Assembly (NCBI GenBank): GCA_027943245.1
Contig: JANDJZ010000972.1
Coordinates: 1 to 12,735, forward strand
Direction of reading: 5' to 3'
Length of the DNA stretch: 12,735 nucleotides
Source: Acanthamoeba sp. SK_2022b
Lineage: Eukaryota; Discosea; Longamoebia; Acanthamoebidae
Position numbers and translations under genes: made by a program. Numbering within the stretch: position 1 is the first letter of the stretch; each line of letters begins with the position of its first letter. Shown one piece after another: positions 1 through 12,735 of the stretch. Under the pieces are notes generated by a model. It did not search any database and was not told the DNA's origin. It saw only the letters and a program-made list of their open reading frames with translations.

Positions 1-473
1 CCAGGCGAGGAGGGGGAGGCGGCGGTAGCCTGCTCCTCCTCCTCTTCCTCCCCCCCGTTGGGGCCCATGCAGCGGCGGTAGGCCCAGGCCAAGAAGTGGC
101 CCGCGTAGACGTGAGCGATGGGCAAGATCGGAAATATGAACCTACCCTCCCCCACCCACCCACAGCCCGCACCGCGCAATGTTGGCGTGTGTGATGTGTG
201 CGTGCGTGCGTGCGTGTGTGTGTGTGCGTGTGTGTGTGTGTGTGCGTGCGTGTGTGTGTGTGCGTGCGTGCGTGCGTGTGTGTGCGCGCGCGCGTGTGCG
301 TATGTGTGTGCGTAGTGGAGGGATACCGAAACTCCTTGTGCCCGAGCAGGCTGTAGACCAAGACGGTCCCGCATAGGATGTAGAACAACTCGCGGCGGGA
401 CGCAATTGCCACGCCCAGCACGAAGACCGGCACGAAGCTGCCCAGGATCGTGGGCAGCCCTACGCACGCGTCA

Positions 474-526
<53 letters not shown>

Positions 527-773
527 AAGACGCGGGGCGATGTACGCACATGCGAACGCGAATTGGCCCAAAAAGAAGGGAAAAAACCACCTTCCTTGCG
601 GTGAAGGAGGGGGGAGAGGTATGTTACCTTGGGTCAAGTACCAGTGGAACGGGTGAGTGCCGTAGAAGGCCGATATGTTGTGGGCCACGTTGAACTTGAC
701 AAAGTTCCACGGCACGAACGTGAGCTCCCCGTAGAAGAGGTAGTCCACCACGCACGACAACGCCACGCCCACC

Positions 774-844
<71 letters not shown>

Positions 845-2359
845 AAAGGGAGAGATAACGACGACGACGACGACGCGTATGACGTCAGCCACGGCCACGA
901 ACGGCGGCAGAGGTGGAGCGGAGGGGCGCGAGCGGTACCCGATGGGCAGGGCCTCGAACAGGACAAGGCGCAGTCGCTCGCGGGGAGAGCACAGCCAGAG
1001 CGCGCGCAGGCCCACCAGGGCCAGCACCACCGCGCTGGTGGGCCGCACGGCAAACGCGGCCACCCCGATGGCCAGGGCCAGCATCCTGCCACGCACGCCG
1101 CGCCAACCGCACGCACGCACGCACGCACGCGCCATTTGCGGTGCCACGCCCAGGCACGGAGTTGAGAGCGCGCGCGCGCGTTGTGTATACGGAGGCGAGG
1201 AGGGAGGAGCGGAGTGACACCTGTGCCTGCGCTGGGCGTCGGTGAGATGCGCGTGGGCGTCCCATGGCCAGTAGGCCAGCGCAACAGTCACCAACACGGT
1301 CTCGAGCGAGTTGGATAGCGTGCGGCCCTGTGCACGTAGCGCCAAACAACGGCCACCACGACGTGGGCCACGGCCTCGACGTCAGCAGCATTTTACAATG
1401 CACCAATTGATACTTCTATCTATCTATCTCTCTCTCTCTCTCTCTCTCTACCTAGCTATCTGTTTGCCTCTCAACAAATATTATACCATGTACATACACC
1501 AGCATAAATCAATAAAGAGATAACATCCAATGTACCCCGCAGTAGAAGGTGAACCACGAGAGGAGCTGGCACGCGAGCTGCCGACAGCACGTATGTATTG
1601 GGAGAGAGAGGCGACAGTGAGCAAGACTTGACCAGACATCCCACAACTGCGACAGAAGGTTGATAGGTGGCCATTGGGCAGGGGAGCACGTACAGCCCAT
1701 GCGGCGGTGCGGGGGCCAAAGAGAGAACTCGCGAGCGCGTATAGCCCCCAGTCGCCCAGCGCCTGCATGAGGCCTTGCAGCACGCGCGGCCCCGCTACCT
1801 GCACCAGCCCGGGCAGAGGACCATTGTAAGGTGGTAGCGTGTACGCACAACATCACCACCACCACCACCACCACCACCTGACCACCACCACCACCTGACC
1901 ACCACCACAGCAGCATGCGTGCGTGCGGGAAAGCTTCGTGGGGCGGACGTACAACGGCGAGGGGAGAGTCAGCGTGGAGAAGCCGCAGCAGTGCAAACAC
2001 CGCGGCAAAGAGGCCCGGGTGCAGGAACCCCCGCAGCTGGTGCTCCCATTCCCACGTCAGGTGGCCATACCTGCAGCCGCCCACACGCGTTTGTGTATAA
2101 ACATCAGCGTCAGTGCAGAGGAGAGGAGAGGAGAGGAGAGGGAGCGGCACCCGAAGACGGCGTAATGGGCCACCTCGAGGGCCTGCCAGTACTCGTCGGG
2201 CACGAAGGCTGTGCCTAGCACCAGGGCGTTGGCCACCCGATACCCGCACACCCCTGCCCACCACCACCAGCGCCACCGCGGCCTCGCGACCACCCGCCCT
2301 TTTTCTTCGCCGTCGACCGTGTCCCTGCAAGGAGGTTGCTCCTTCTTCTTCCTCATCAT
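1..2359 (-). CDS. PIGB: GPI mannosyltransferase 3 (PIGB/Gpi10, GT22 family), 3' end outside window
   Basis: Predicted ER multi-pass enzyme that adds the third mannose (alpha-1,2) to the GPI-anchor precursor from dolichol-P-mannose. Exons on the minus strand, in coding order: 2359-2151, 2070-1953, 1798-1694, 1577-1536, 1327-1221, 1085-939, 776-628, 459-327, 141-1. All phases match and give 383 residues plus two bases; human PIGB is about 550, so the C-terminus is missing. Seen: a Trp-rich first membrane segment (about 31-50), the GT22 luminal motif VPDEYWQ (53-59), [10 protein letters not shown] (71-80), [11 protein letters not shown] with [13 protein letters not shown] (208-211), the signature NFVKFN...[14 protein letters not shown] ending at 292, and HKEFRF (333-338). 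An acidic run (EEEEEE) near the window edge is a lineage-specific low-complexity insert. ATG 2359 is followed at once by a second ATG (2356), so the start is uncertain by one codon. Family assignment rests on remembered PIGB motifs; related GT22 enzymes (ALG9, PIGZ) fit less well. Confidence 0.93.
184..314. repeat. Interrupted (TG)n/(TGCG)n microsatellite in the last PIGB intron
   Basis: Alternating TG and CG dinucleotides fill most of the 185-bp intron 142-326; on the coding strand it reads CA/CG. It includes a short CG run near 284-292. Open frames across it encode only Cys/Val/Ala or Thr/His/Arg repeats and are artefacts. Confidence 0.95.
475..524. repeat. (CA)25 microsatellite in a PIGB intron
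   Basis: Uninterrupted CA dinucleotides in intron 460-627, close to its acceptor; on the coding strand this is (TG)25. A 13-base spacer separates it from the acceptor TAG. Confidence 0.95.
779..842. repeat. (AC)32 microsatellite touching a PIGB splice acceptor
   Basis: Perfect 64-bp tract in intron 777-938. On the coding strand it is (GT)32 running directly into the acceptor TAG (779-777), so it replaces the usual pyrimidine tract. Confidence 0.95.
1416..1450. repeat. (TCTA)n(TC)n compound microsatellite in a PIGB intron
   Basis: A few TATC units followed by about eleven TC units, in the middle of intron 1328-1535; purine-rich on the coding strand. Confidence 0.9.
1852..1909. repeat. (CAC)n repeat with two CTGACC interruptions, PIGB intron
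   Basis: CAC trinucleotides in intron 1799-1952, interrupted at 1878 and 1895 by CTGACC, 17 bp apart. The same arrangement recurs in a kinase intron near 3006 and, inverted, near 5658. Confidence 0.9.
2117..2142. repeat. GAGAG pentanucleotide repeat in the first PIGB intron
   Basis: About five AGGAG/GAGAG units in the 80-bp intron 2071-2150, just inside its donor; pyrimidine-rich (CTCTC) on the coding strand. Confidence 0.85.
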
Positions 2360-2728
2360 CGAGAGGAAATGAAAAAGAAATAGACGAGGAAATGCACAAA
2401 AAATAATTTACGGTTTTGATCCAAAAAAAATACAAAATCGCGTTGAGGCTGGCGAGCGGGTGGCGTCGTAGGTTGTACAGCGGCGGCGGCGACAGGGCGG
2501 GGAGGAGTGTTGTAGAAACGTGGAGGTTATCGTGCGCGCAGGAAGGTAGGGTAAGGTAGCTCGTGGCCTATGTACATACGTAGACGTGTTCGTACTTGTC
2601 CTGGTTGACTCTTCTTCTCTCTCTCTCTCTCTCTTTCCCTGTCTCTCGCTCGCCGGTGGTGCCCTCGGTTTGGCGTGTGAGTGGGGGGTGGGGGCAGGCC
2701 ATCGGTGGAGATCGCTCTCCCCGCGGGC
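2360..2728. other. Intergenic: 3' flank of the kinase gene and 5' flank of PIGB
   Basis: These 369 bp separate the kinase stop from the PIGB ATG, both on the minus strand. The part next to PIGB (about 2385-2440) is A/T-rich with an A run, the centre (2440-2560) is GC-rich without a convincing ORF, and a TC tract lies at 2611-2634. It must hold the kinase poly(A) site and the PIGB promoter, but I see no clear AATAAA or TATA box on the minus strand. Confidence 0.7.
2611..2634. repeat. TC tract between the kinase and PIGB genes
   Basis: About ten CT/TC dinucleotides, 95 bp past the kinase stop codon, probably within or near its 3' untranslated region. Confidence 0.85.
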
Positions 2729-6968
<4,240 letters not shown>

Positions 6969-7208
6969 CGAGTCTCGTCTGCGTTTCCACGCGCGCGAGT
7001 ACAATGAGTCGCAGAAACAACAAAAACGACAAAGGAGAGGGGGGGGGGGATAATAATAATGATAATAATAAACAACTCAAGGAGACAGGGCCAGGAGGGG
7101 AGGTACGTGGGGGCGGTGCCAGAGGAGAAGAGGGAGGGTGTACGACCCTGCCCGCCCCCCGACGTGGAAGCCGGACTCGCGTTGCTACGCGTAGGCGCGG
7201 TATCGGTT

Positions 7209-7227
7209 GACTTCTTCCAAAGAAGTC
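7209..7227. repeat. Perfect 8-bp inverted repeat with 3-base loop
   Basis: GACTTCTT, then CCA, then AAGAAGTC. It lies 241 bp upstream of the kinase ATG, in the divergent promoter region. It could be a dimeric factor site or an RNA hairpin in a kinase leader; no function can be assigned. Confidence 0.6.
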
Positions 7228-7901
7228 TGCATATCGCCCCCGCCCCGCAAACGGGATTGGCATCACAATTAATCCATCACATTCATGTTTTTTCTCCTTG
7301 GTGCAAATGGATGCAGGCATGTTAATAATAATAAAAATCAAAAGTATAAATGTTTGAAGTAGAGCTGATGGGCTGATGCATTGATCAGCGAAAGCGCTCT
7401 ATGGCAACATCATTCATAGTGGTGGAAGAGGGGGTCCGTTACCTGTTGAAAGTCTCCATCTTCCAGCTGGGGTGGTGCGGGGGGTGTTTTGTTTTATCTC
7501 CTCGTGTCTCCTCCCCTCCTGCGCGGCCGAGAGTTATATTTATTTGGGTGGTTATTTTCGCAAGGGAGTTCGCCCAAGTACGCCCCGGTCTCGGTAAATT
7601 GCGCCGCTGTGAGGCACGAGGGCAGCTGGACCAACGGAAGCACAGCAGCCCGGAAAAAACCGGGGAGCAAAATGTCGACAAAAATATGATTTCTCGATGG
7701 TTTCTTTCCTCGATTGGTTCTGTGGAGTTGCCGCGCAGTGCACATGATGGCGATGGCTACATTTGCTTTGGTTTTCGATCCAAGGGGTGATGCCCCACGT
7801 TCGAGGGGCAAGCCAGCACGACGGGTTTTCGTCCGCTTTCTGCACCATCGCAGCTGGAACCCCGACGGGCCCATAGTTCTCCCCAGCCTGGCTGCGCCTT
7901 T

Positions 7902-7907
7902 TATAAA
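7902..7907 (+). promoter_or_regulatory. TATA box of the HAM1-like gene
   Basis: TATAAA in the context CCTTTTATAAAGG, 160 bp before the ATG at 8068. Transcription would be expected to start about 25-35 bp downstream, near 7930-7942, where a TCAT-type tetranucleotide run sits. The rest up to the ATG is a C/A-rich leader of the kind expected for an untranslated region. Assigned by position and motif only. Confidence 0.6.
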
Positions 7908-8067
7908 GGTGCAAGCGCGCAGCCACACTCATTCATTCATTCATTTACCACCGCACCACAACCAACTCACTTCTTCGCGTTACAGTAGCGCCAACGCACA
8001 CGAACTCCTTTCGTAAACCCACCGAGCCACAACTTCTCTTTTCCTCTTGCTTCCGTATAAGCCCAGC

Positions 8068-10636
8068 ATGAGCAACTACCCCAACTACCCCACCACCACG
8101 TCGACCAACACTGCCGGCCTCTACACCGACGCCTACTCCAACCCGACCGTGGCCTCGTCGGCGACGGGCATCCTGAGCCAACCCACCGTCATCACCACGA
8201 GCGGCGCCCCGCCCATGGCGGGCACGGGCATGCTCGCCAGCCCCGCCGTCTACAGCACCGCCGCTGCGCCGATGGCGGGCTACACCACCGCCGCTGCGCC
8301 GATGGCGGGCTACACCGCCGGCGCCTACAACGCCGGCGCGCCGATCGGGACCAACAACAAGATCGTCGACAGCCTGCCCAGCAACCAGCAGATCGAGCGC
8401 ACGCTGGAGCGGGTGCGCGAGCAGGTCAACATCGCCAAGCACGAGACCGAGGGGCTCAACCCGCTGGGCGAGCGCATTTTGGTCGACACCGAGCGGTTGG
8501 TCGACTCGGCCACGCAGTTCCTGCGCGAGAAGAACGAGGGCGGCCGCATCCAGCGCCTGGCGCAGGAGGGCCTCCTCGCCCGCCGCGACCTCTCCGTGCA
8601 GGCCCGCGAGGCGCGCGACTCGTGGGACGTGGTCGACAGCTTCGACTCGGACCGCCTGCGGGCCCTCGCGCGCGAGACCCTCCAGACCTCGCGCATGGCC
8701 GGCCTCGAGGTGGTCCGCTCCCGCAAGTTCCGCGCCCAGATCCGCTCCCTCATCTCCCTCTTCTCCGAGGCCCTCTCGGCCGAAGACGACTCCTCCCTCT
8801 CCTCCGCCTCCGAGAACGAGCGGGAGAACGAGCGCTACTACGGCCACCGCCACAACAAGGCCCCCGAGGCCTTCCCCCACGCCAGCAGCTACGCGGCCTC
8901 GCCCGCCGGCTACGCCCCGTCGCCGTCGTCGTCGTCGTCATCGTTGGCCGGCAGCGGCGAGGTGGAGATCCCCGTGGGCGGCGCCCACGCGGGGGGCCTG
9001 TCCGACAAGCTGAGCGGAGCGTCGTCGTCGGTGAGCGGGCTGGGCAAGCGGCTGGACAAGGGCCTCAACATCGGCGGGAAGCGCGTGCGCCTGAGCCAGG
9101 AGCAGACCAACCAGCTGGCCGAGCGGTTCGTGGAGCTGCTGCGGGACATCACGCGGCGCCCCAGCACGGCCGACCTGCTGCGCCGCGTGCTCGACATCTT
9201 CCGCCTGTTCGACGAGGAGATCGACCGCGAGCAGCGCGGCCGGGTGGCGGGCGGGCTGCGGGGCATGGCCGACGGCGAGCACCTGCAGCGCACGCTGGCG
9301 CTGGCGCAGGAGCTCTTCGAGTCGTTCACGGGCAACCAGACGCTGGACCCGCTCATCGGGCACCTGCGCGCGATCGCGGCCATCTTCCGCCAGGACCGCG
9401 AGGCGCGCGAGTACTTCCACTCGGTGCGCCACTTCTTCGCCGGCCTGCTGGACCACCCCGACCGCCTGAGCGAGCGCCGCACGCTCGAGGAGATGAAGGG
9501 CCACATCCGCTGGGCCCAGCAGCTCCACGACGAGAAGCTCCGCCAGCACCTCTCCGGCAGCCTGCGCGAGGCCAGGGCCGTCCTGCGCCAGGTCGAGCGC
9601 GACCCGGCCACCCTGCGCCTCAAGAACGACGCCAAGGCCCTCGTCGCCGACATCATGCTCGACGAGCAGGGCAACGTCGTCCTCAAGACCCAGGCCATCG
9701 AGCAGCTCCGCCTCATCATCGTCCAGTCCCTCATCGAGCGCGTGCGCATCCCGGTCCCGGCCATCAGCGTCAACAACCCCGACATGCAGGTCCGCCTCAG
9801 CAACGTCGTCGTCACCCTGCGCGACCTCGTCCCCGAGAGCGTCGTCATGAGCAACAGCGGCCGCATGGCCCTCAACCTGAGCAACCTCAAGGAGGGCGTC
9901 GACACCTCCTCCCACGGACAGGAGCTCGTCTTCGAGATGTACGTTGCTCTCTCCTCTCTCTCTCCTCCCCCCTCTCCCTCACTCCCCACACTTGCCCCTC
10001 GCTCATGTGTGTGTGTGTTGTGTGCGAGTGCAGTAAGAACGTCAACATCTTCATCGAGGACGCCGACATCTGGTTCAGGAGGAACAAGTTCCCCAAGGTC
10101 GAGGACGAGGGCAAGATCCGCATCAGCATCGGCGGCTCGGGCGTCGACCTGAAGCTCATCGTGCGCACCTTCATCCGCTCCAGCAAGGTGCTTGAGGTCG
10201 ATCGCGTCATCTGCGACGTCCACAACATGAAGCTGCACCTCTACGAGACCAGGCACGAGTACGTCATCTCCTACTACACATTTTTTAAAAGGCTATATTT
10301 ATTTATTTATTTATTTGTTTTACAAGTATTTGTAGACACATACATAGTCTCTGTCCCTGATGACTCACGCCTTTTTCCCCACCTCACGCGTCGTACAGCA
10401 CCGTCTACAACGCCCTCACCAAGGTCCTGTCCGGCAAGATCAGGCACAACATCGAGCGTTCGGTGGAGAACAACATCGCCGACTACATGGAGCGGATCAA
10501 CCGCGTGCTCACCAAGCAGATCGCCGTCGCCCGCACCAAGGGGTCCGGCCTGGGCCCCATCGCCAGCATCAAGAGGCGCATCACCCCCGGCGAGACGCGC
10601 GTGCTTGCTGGCGAGACGCGCCACACCGCCGTCTAA
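8068..10636 (+). CDS. HAM1-like (DUF4449/DUF5923-type) protein
   Basis: Complete 777-residue model with exons 8068-9938, 10034-10258 and 10399-10636 (TAA 10634-10636). Introns of 95 and 140 bp are GT-AG and in phase. Residues 1-105 are low complexity (Ser/Thr/Ala/Gly/Tyr/Pro) and include a 10-residue tandem repeat at 62-81. Residues about 110-550 are charged and helical, broken by a Ser-rich linker near 285-295. From about 557 a beta-rich C-terminal region begins (RVRIPVPAISVNNPDMQV; NIFIEDADIWFRRNKFPKVE; GSGVDLKL), followed by a helical end. This order and spacing match fungal HAM1-like proteins (Pfam HAM1_N and HAM1_C) as I recall them, including the final helix with residues like VYNALTKVLSGKIR. 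The C-terminal half resembles BPI/TULIP-type lipid-binding folds; that is inference. No signal peptide or membrane segment is seen. Molecular function is not known to me. The start is the first ATG in frame, about 130 bp after the likely transcription start. Confidence 0.8.
8251..8310 (+). repeat. 30-bp in-frame tandem duplication in the HAM1-like gene
   Basis: Two 30-bp copies (8251-8280 and 8281-8310) differ at one base and encode YSTAAAPMAG and YTTAAAPMAG (residues 62-81). A decayed partial third copy may follow (YTAGAYNAGA). The near identity at DNA level suggests recent duplication in a disordered N-terminus. Confidence 0.9.
10292..10320 (+). repeat. (ATTT)n tract in the second HAM1-like intron
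   Basis: About five TTTA units in intron 10259-10398, making it sharply AT-rich between two GC-rich exons. Confidence 0.85.
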
Positions 10637-10872
10637 GCTTGCCTCTTGTCCCACCACCAACGGAGAACCGTCGGCGTGGATGACCATAAAAACCCCTTTA
10701 CGCTGACCCCTGTTCCCCAAGCAAGAAGGAAGAGCGAGAAAACAAGGGAAAAAAATAATAACCAGGATAGAAAGAAAAGAAAGAAAAAGATTTAAAATTA
10801 AAGGAAATAGTAAAAGAGAACGCGTTCGGCCCGACGTCGGGGGCGCCACAGTTTGTTTCTATTGCCGGCAGC
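10637..10872 (+). other. Intergenic: HAM1-like 3' flank and VPS39 5' flank
   Basis: 236 bp between tandem plus-strand genes. The first part is ordinary mixed sequence. An A-rich stretch at about 10733-10822, made of AAG/AAAT-like runs, probably carries the poly(A) region of the HAM1-like gene, although no canonical AATAAA is clear. A short GC-rich stretch precedes the proposed VPS39 ATG. No TATA box is obvious. Confidence 0.55.
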
Positions 10873-12593
10873 ATGGTGCCTGCCCTCCCCTCCACGCCTT
10901 GCAGTGTTCACCTTTTTTGCTTATCGTGGGCGGCTTGGACGGCGGCGGTGATGAAAGGCAGGGCACACTGCTTTTAATTCGGTGTCGCTGGTGGAGAAGC
11001 TGCCCCTGCGCATTGAATGCTTGGACATCTGGGGTATGTGTATCACACCGCGCCAGCTTCTTCGTCCTTGCCCCCCCCCCTTCCATTGACCGACTTGCTA
11101 CATGACTTCTTCCTCCAGACGAGCGCCTCATTGTGGGCACGGCCGAGGGGGTGCTCCTCATCTACGAGGTCAAGGAGAAGCCCGGCGTTGATGGTTCCCG
11201 CCCTCCTTCCTCCTCTTTCCCCACCGCCCCACCACCAGCACCGTGTCGGGGCGAGAGCTGACACGACGCCTGTGCGGGCCCGCACGAGCAGAAACGGGCA
11301 AGGCGCCGTTTCTGGTGTCCCTCGTGGACTCGCACAAGGCCTTCAGCAAGAAACCCCTGCGAGCCATCGAGGTCCTGGAGGACCTCAAGCTCATGCTCTG
11401 CCTCACCGGTACCACCCACCACCACCATCATCATCACCATCATCATCATCACCACCACATGATGTGCGCGTATCGCGTGGGCTCACGTGATCGCGTGGCC
11501 TCGATGCCCCCGTCCGGACACACAAGACCTGGTGCAGGTGCACGCCCTCGGGAGCTTCCGCCATCACAGCACGCTGACCAAGAGCCGCGGGTGCGAGGTG
11601 TTCGCGGTCGACAAGGCCTCCTCTCCGCTGCGCCTGTGCGTGGCCATCAAGAAGCGGCTCGTCATCTACCAGTGGGACGGCAAACAGTTCAACGAAATAC
11701 GCGTATTACCCCCCCCCCCAATGCTGCGGCGGCGGCACCTGATTGGCGGCTGGTTTTTCCCCCCACCCCCCATCGCTGTGCGCAGGAGCTCGTGGTGCCG
11801 GAGACGGCCAAAGCGATGGTGTGGTGCGGTGACCACCTGTGCGTGGGCTTCAAGAAGGAGTACAACCTCATCGACACCAAGTACCGTCTCTCTCTCTCTC
11901 TCTCCCCTCTTCTCCCTCTTCGTCTGCTGGGCGCAGGCATTCGGGCCCTGACCCCCCCTCTCCTCCCTCGCGCGCGCGCGGTGGCAGGACGGGCGCCATG
12001 CGGGAGCTCTTTCCCACGGGGAGGAACAGCAGCCCCCTCATCACCCCGCTCCCCAACCAGCAGCTGCTCCTGGCCCGCGACAGTACTCCCCCCCCCTCCC
12101 CCCGCGCGTGTGGCGTGTTTGGGTGGGTGAGGGAGAGAGGGGGGGGGCGAGTGGCCAACGCGCGATCTGTGTCGCGGGCGCAGACATCAGCATCACGGTC
12201 GGGTACGACGGGCGGCCCGCGCGCAAGTTCGGGCTGAGCTGGAGCGAGATGCCGACGGCGGTGGGCTACTGCTTCCCCTACGTGCTGGCCCTCCTCCCCA
12301 AATTCCTCGAAGTGCGCACCATGTTCGGCACACAGACCCTCGGTAGACCTCCATCACCACTCCCCCTCGCCTCACCGCACGCGCGCGCGCGCGCACGAGT
12401 GTCCGCCTCGCCGCGCAGCTGCCACCAGCGTTGCAACCCTCCCCCCCTCTCTCATTGGTTCTCTCCGAAATCGCAGTCCAAACGGTGTCCCTGCGCGGGG
12501 CCAAGCTGATGCAGATCAAGAAGGACATCTACGTGGCCGCCCCCAACCACATATGGCGCCTCCTGCCCATCCCCATTCTTTCCCAGGCACGCG
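10873..12593 (+). CDS. VPS39: Vps39/Vam6, HOPS complex subunit, N-terminal CNH region (3' end outside window)
   Basis: Vps39 is a HOPS tethering subunit acting at late endosomes, lysosomes or vacuoles in Rab7-dependent fusion. Exons: 10873-10875, 10958-11033, 11119-11193, 11292-11408, 11527-11702, 11786-11880, 11988-12082, 12184-12342, 12477-12593, giving 304 residues plus one base. A ninth intron starts at 12594 and runs past the window end; CTAAC and a pyrimidine run near 12704-12735 suggest its acceptor lies just outside. The sequence tracks the human CNH domain: VEKLPLRIECLDIW, RLIVGTAEGVLLIYEV, FLVSLVDSHKAFSKK, LRLCVAIKKRLVIYQW, AMVWCGDHLCVGFKKEYNLI, ELFPTGRNSSPLITPL, LPKFLEVRT, YVAAPNHIWRLLPIPI. 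The clathrin-repeat C-terminal half is outside. The first exon is weakest: only ATG, joined to a 76-bp exon giving MAGHTAFNSVSLVEKLP, which resembles MHDAFEPVPILEKLP of human VPS39. TGFBRAP1/Vps3 is a less likely paralogue. Confidence 0.9.
11411..11460 (+). repeat. (CAC/CAT)n trinucleotide repeat in a VPS39 intron
   Basis: CAY units near the donor of intron 11409-11526. They would read as poly-His in one frame, but the flanking exons join in phase only when this is removed. Confidence 0.9.
11886..11905 (+). repeat. (TC)n tract beside a VPS39 splice donor
   Basis: TC dinucleotides start five bases after the GTACC donor of intron 11881-11987. Another CT tract sits at a donor in the kinase gene (5710-5731). 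Confidence 0.85.
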
Positions 12594-12636
12594 GTTTTCT
12601 CCCCCCCCTCCCCCCCAATATTTTCACATATGCCTC

Positions 12637-12654
12637 ATGATGATGATGATGATG
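12637..12654 (+). repeat. (ATG)6 repeat in the terminal VPS39 intron
   Basis: Six ATG units in the intron that begins at 12594 and leaves the window. No coding role. Confidence 0.85.
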
Positions 12655-12735
12655 TGGTATGAAATATGTGGCGGAGTGTACATCGGGCTTCACGTGGAAC
12701 CTGCTAACGGCTCATTTGTCGTTGGCTTCTCTCTC

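Larger units (their letters stand above)
6969..8067. promoter_or_regulatory. Divergent intergenic region between the kinase and HAM1-like genes
   Basis: About 1.1 kb between two divergent start codons, so both promoters should be here. It is less GC-rich than the exons, especially 7230-7400. It holds A/AT-rich tracts (about 7051-7078 and 7323-7345), a perfect 8-bp inverted repeat (7209-7227), the palindrome CTACGCGTAG (7185-7194) and a TATA box (7902-7907). A 129-codon plus-strand ORF (7401-7790) shows no family motif and lacks the GC-ending codon bias of the true exons, so it is not called as a gene. A 5' untranslated intron on either side cannot be excluded. Confidence 0.6.

Noticed and set aside
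142..842. CRISPR-like or satellite arrays suggested by regular repeats
   Set aside because: These are uninterrupted dinucleotide microsatellites without spacers, inside introns of a eukaryotic gene.
7401..7790. 129-codon ORF starting with ATG upstream of the HAM1-like gene
   Set aside because: No recognisable domain, no GC-ending codon bias, and it lies in the expected promoter region just before the TATA box. Transcript evidence would be needed to revive it.
8910..10256. 448-codon minus-strand open frame opposite the HAM1-like gene (also 7945-8880 and 8938-9915)
   Set aside because: Products are Arg/Ser- or Ala/Gly/Leu-biased with no family motif. They are open because the plus-strand gene is very GC-rich and stop codons are rare in every frame.
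8622..10706. 694-codon plus-strand open frame in an alternative frame
   Set aside because: Composed almost wholly of Arg/Pro/Gly/Ala/His across the HAM1-like exon; only short segments in the true frame downstream of the first intron match the family. It is a shadow frame.

Overview
The window is a compact, intron-rich piece of a GC-rich nuclear eukaryotic genome. Four protein-coding genes can be reconstructed exon by exon, with GT-AG introns mostly of 80-210 bp and strongly GC-ending codons. Gene style (short frequent introns, GC-rich exons) and gene content (a FYVE-C2-AGC kinase, HOPS and GPI-anchor genes, a HAM1-like protein) fit a free-living amoebozoan such as Acanthamoeba or a relative. 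That assignment is inferred from style and was not checked by a search. No tRNA, rRNA, CRISPR array, transposase or viral gene was seen.

Layout. Two genes lie head-to-tail on the minus strand. (1) Positions 2359 to 1 hold a GPI mannosyltransferase 3 (PIGB/Gpi10) in nine exons, cut off at its 3' end by the window edge. (2) Positions 6968 to 2729 hold a complete 722-residue protein in seventeen exons: FYVE zinc finger, C2 domain, then an AKT/SGK-type AGC kinase with C-terminal tail. A divergent spacer of about 1.1 kb (6969-8067), with a TATA box, separates these from two plus-strand genes. (3) Positions 8068-10636 hold a complete 777-residue HAM1-like (DUF4449-type) protein in three exons. (4) From 10873 to beyond the window end lies the N-terminal part (CNH/beta-propeller) of the HOPS subunit Vps39/Vam6, broken by eight introns, with a ninth running off the end.

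Intron phases balance at every junction in all four models, and the joined exons align closely in length with remembered family members, so I rate the models as reliable. The least certain points are the Vps39 first exon (an ATG immediately followed by an intron) and the last three exons of the kinase.

The genes do not form an operon-like system. Two of them point to the endosome/lysosome surface: the FYVE domain predicts binding to PI3P on early endosomes, and Vps39 tethers late endosomes and lysosomes. PIGB acts in the ER on GPI anchors. The role of the HAM1-like protein is unknown; its C-terminal region looks like a beta-rich lipid-binding-type fold.

The most unusual signals are the FYVE-C2-AGC kinase architecture, the fungal-type HAM1-like protein in a probably non-fungal genome, and the dense simple-sequence repeats confined almost entirely to introns. 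Several repeats touch splice sites, and a (CAC)n-CTGACC motif recurs in three introns of two genes.
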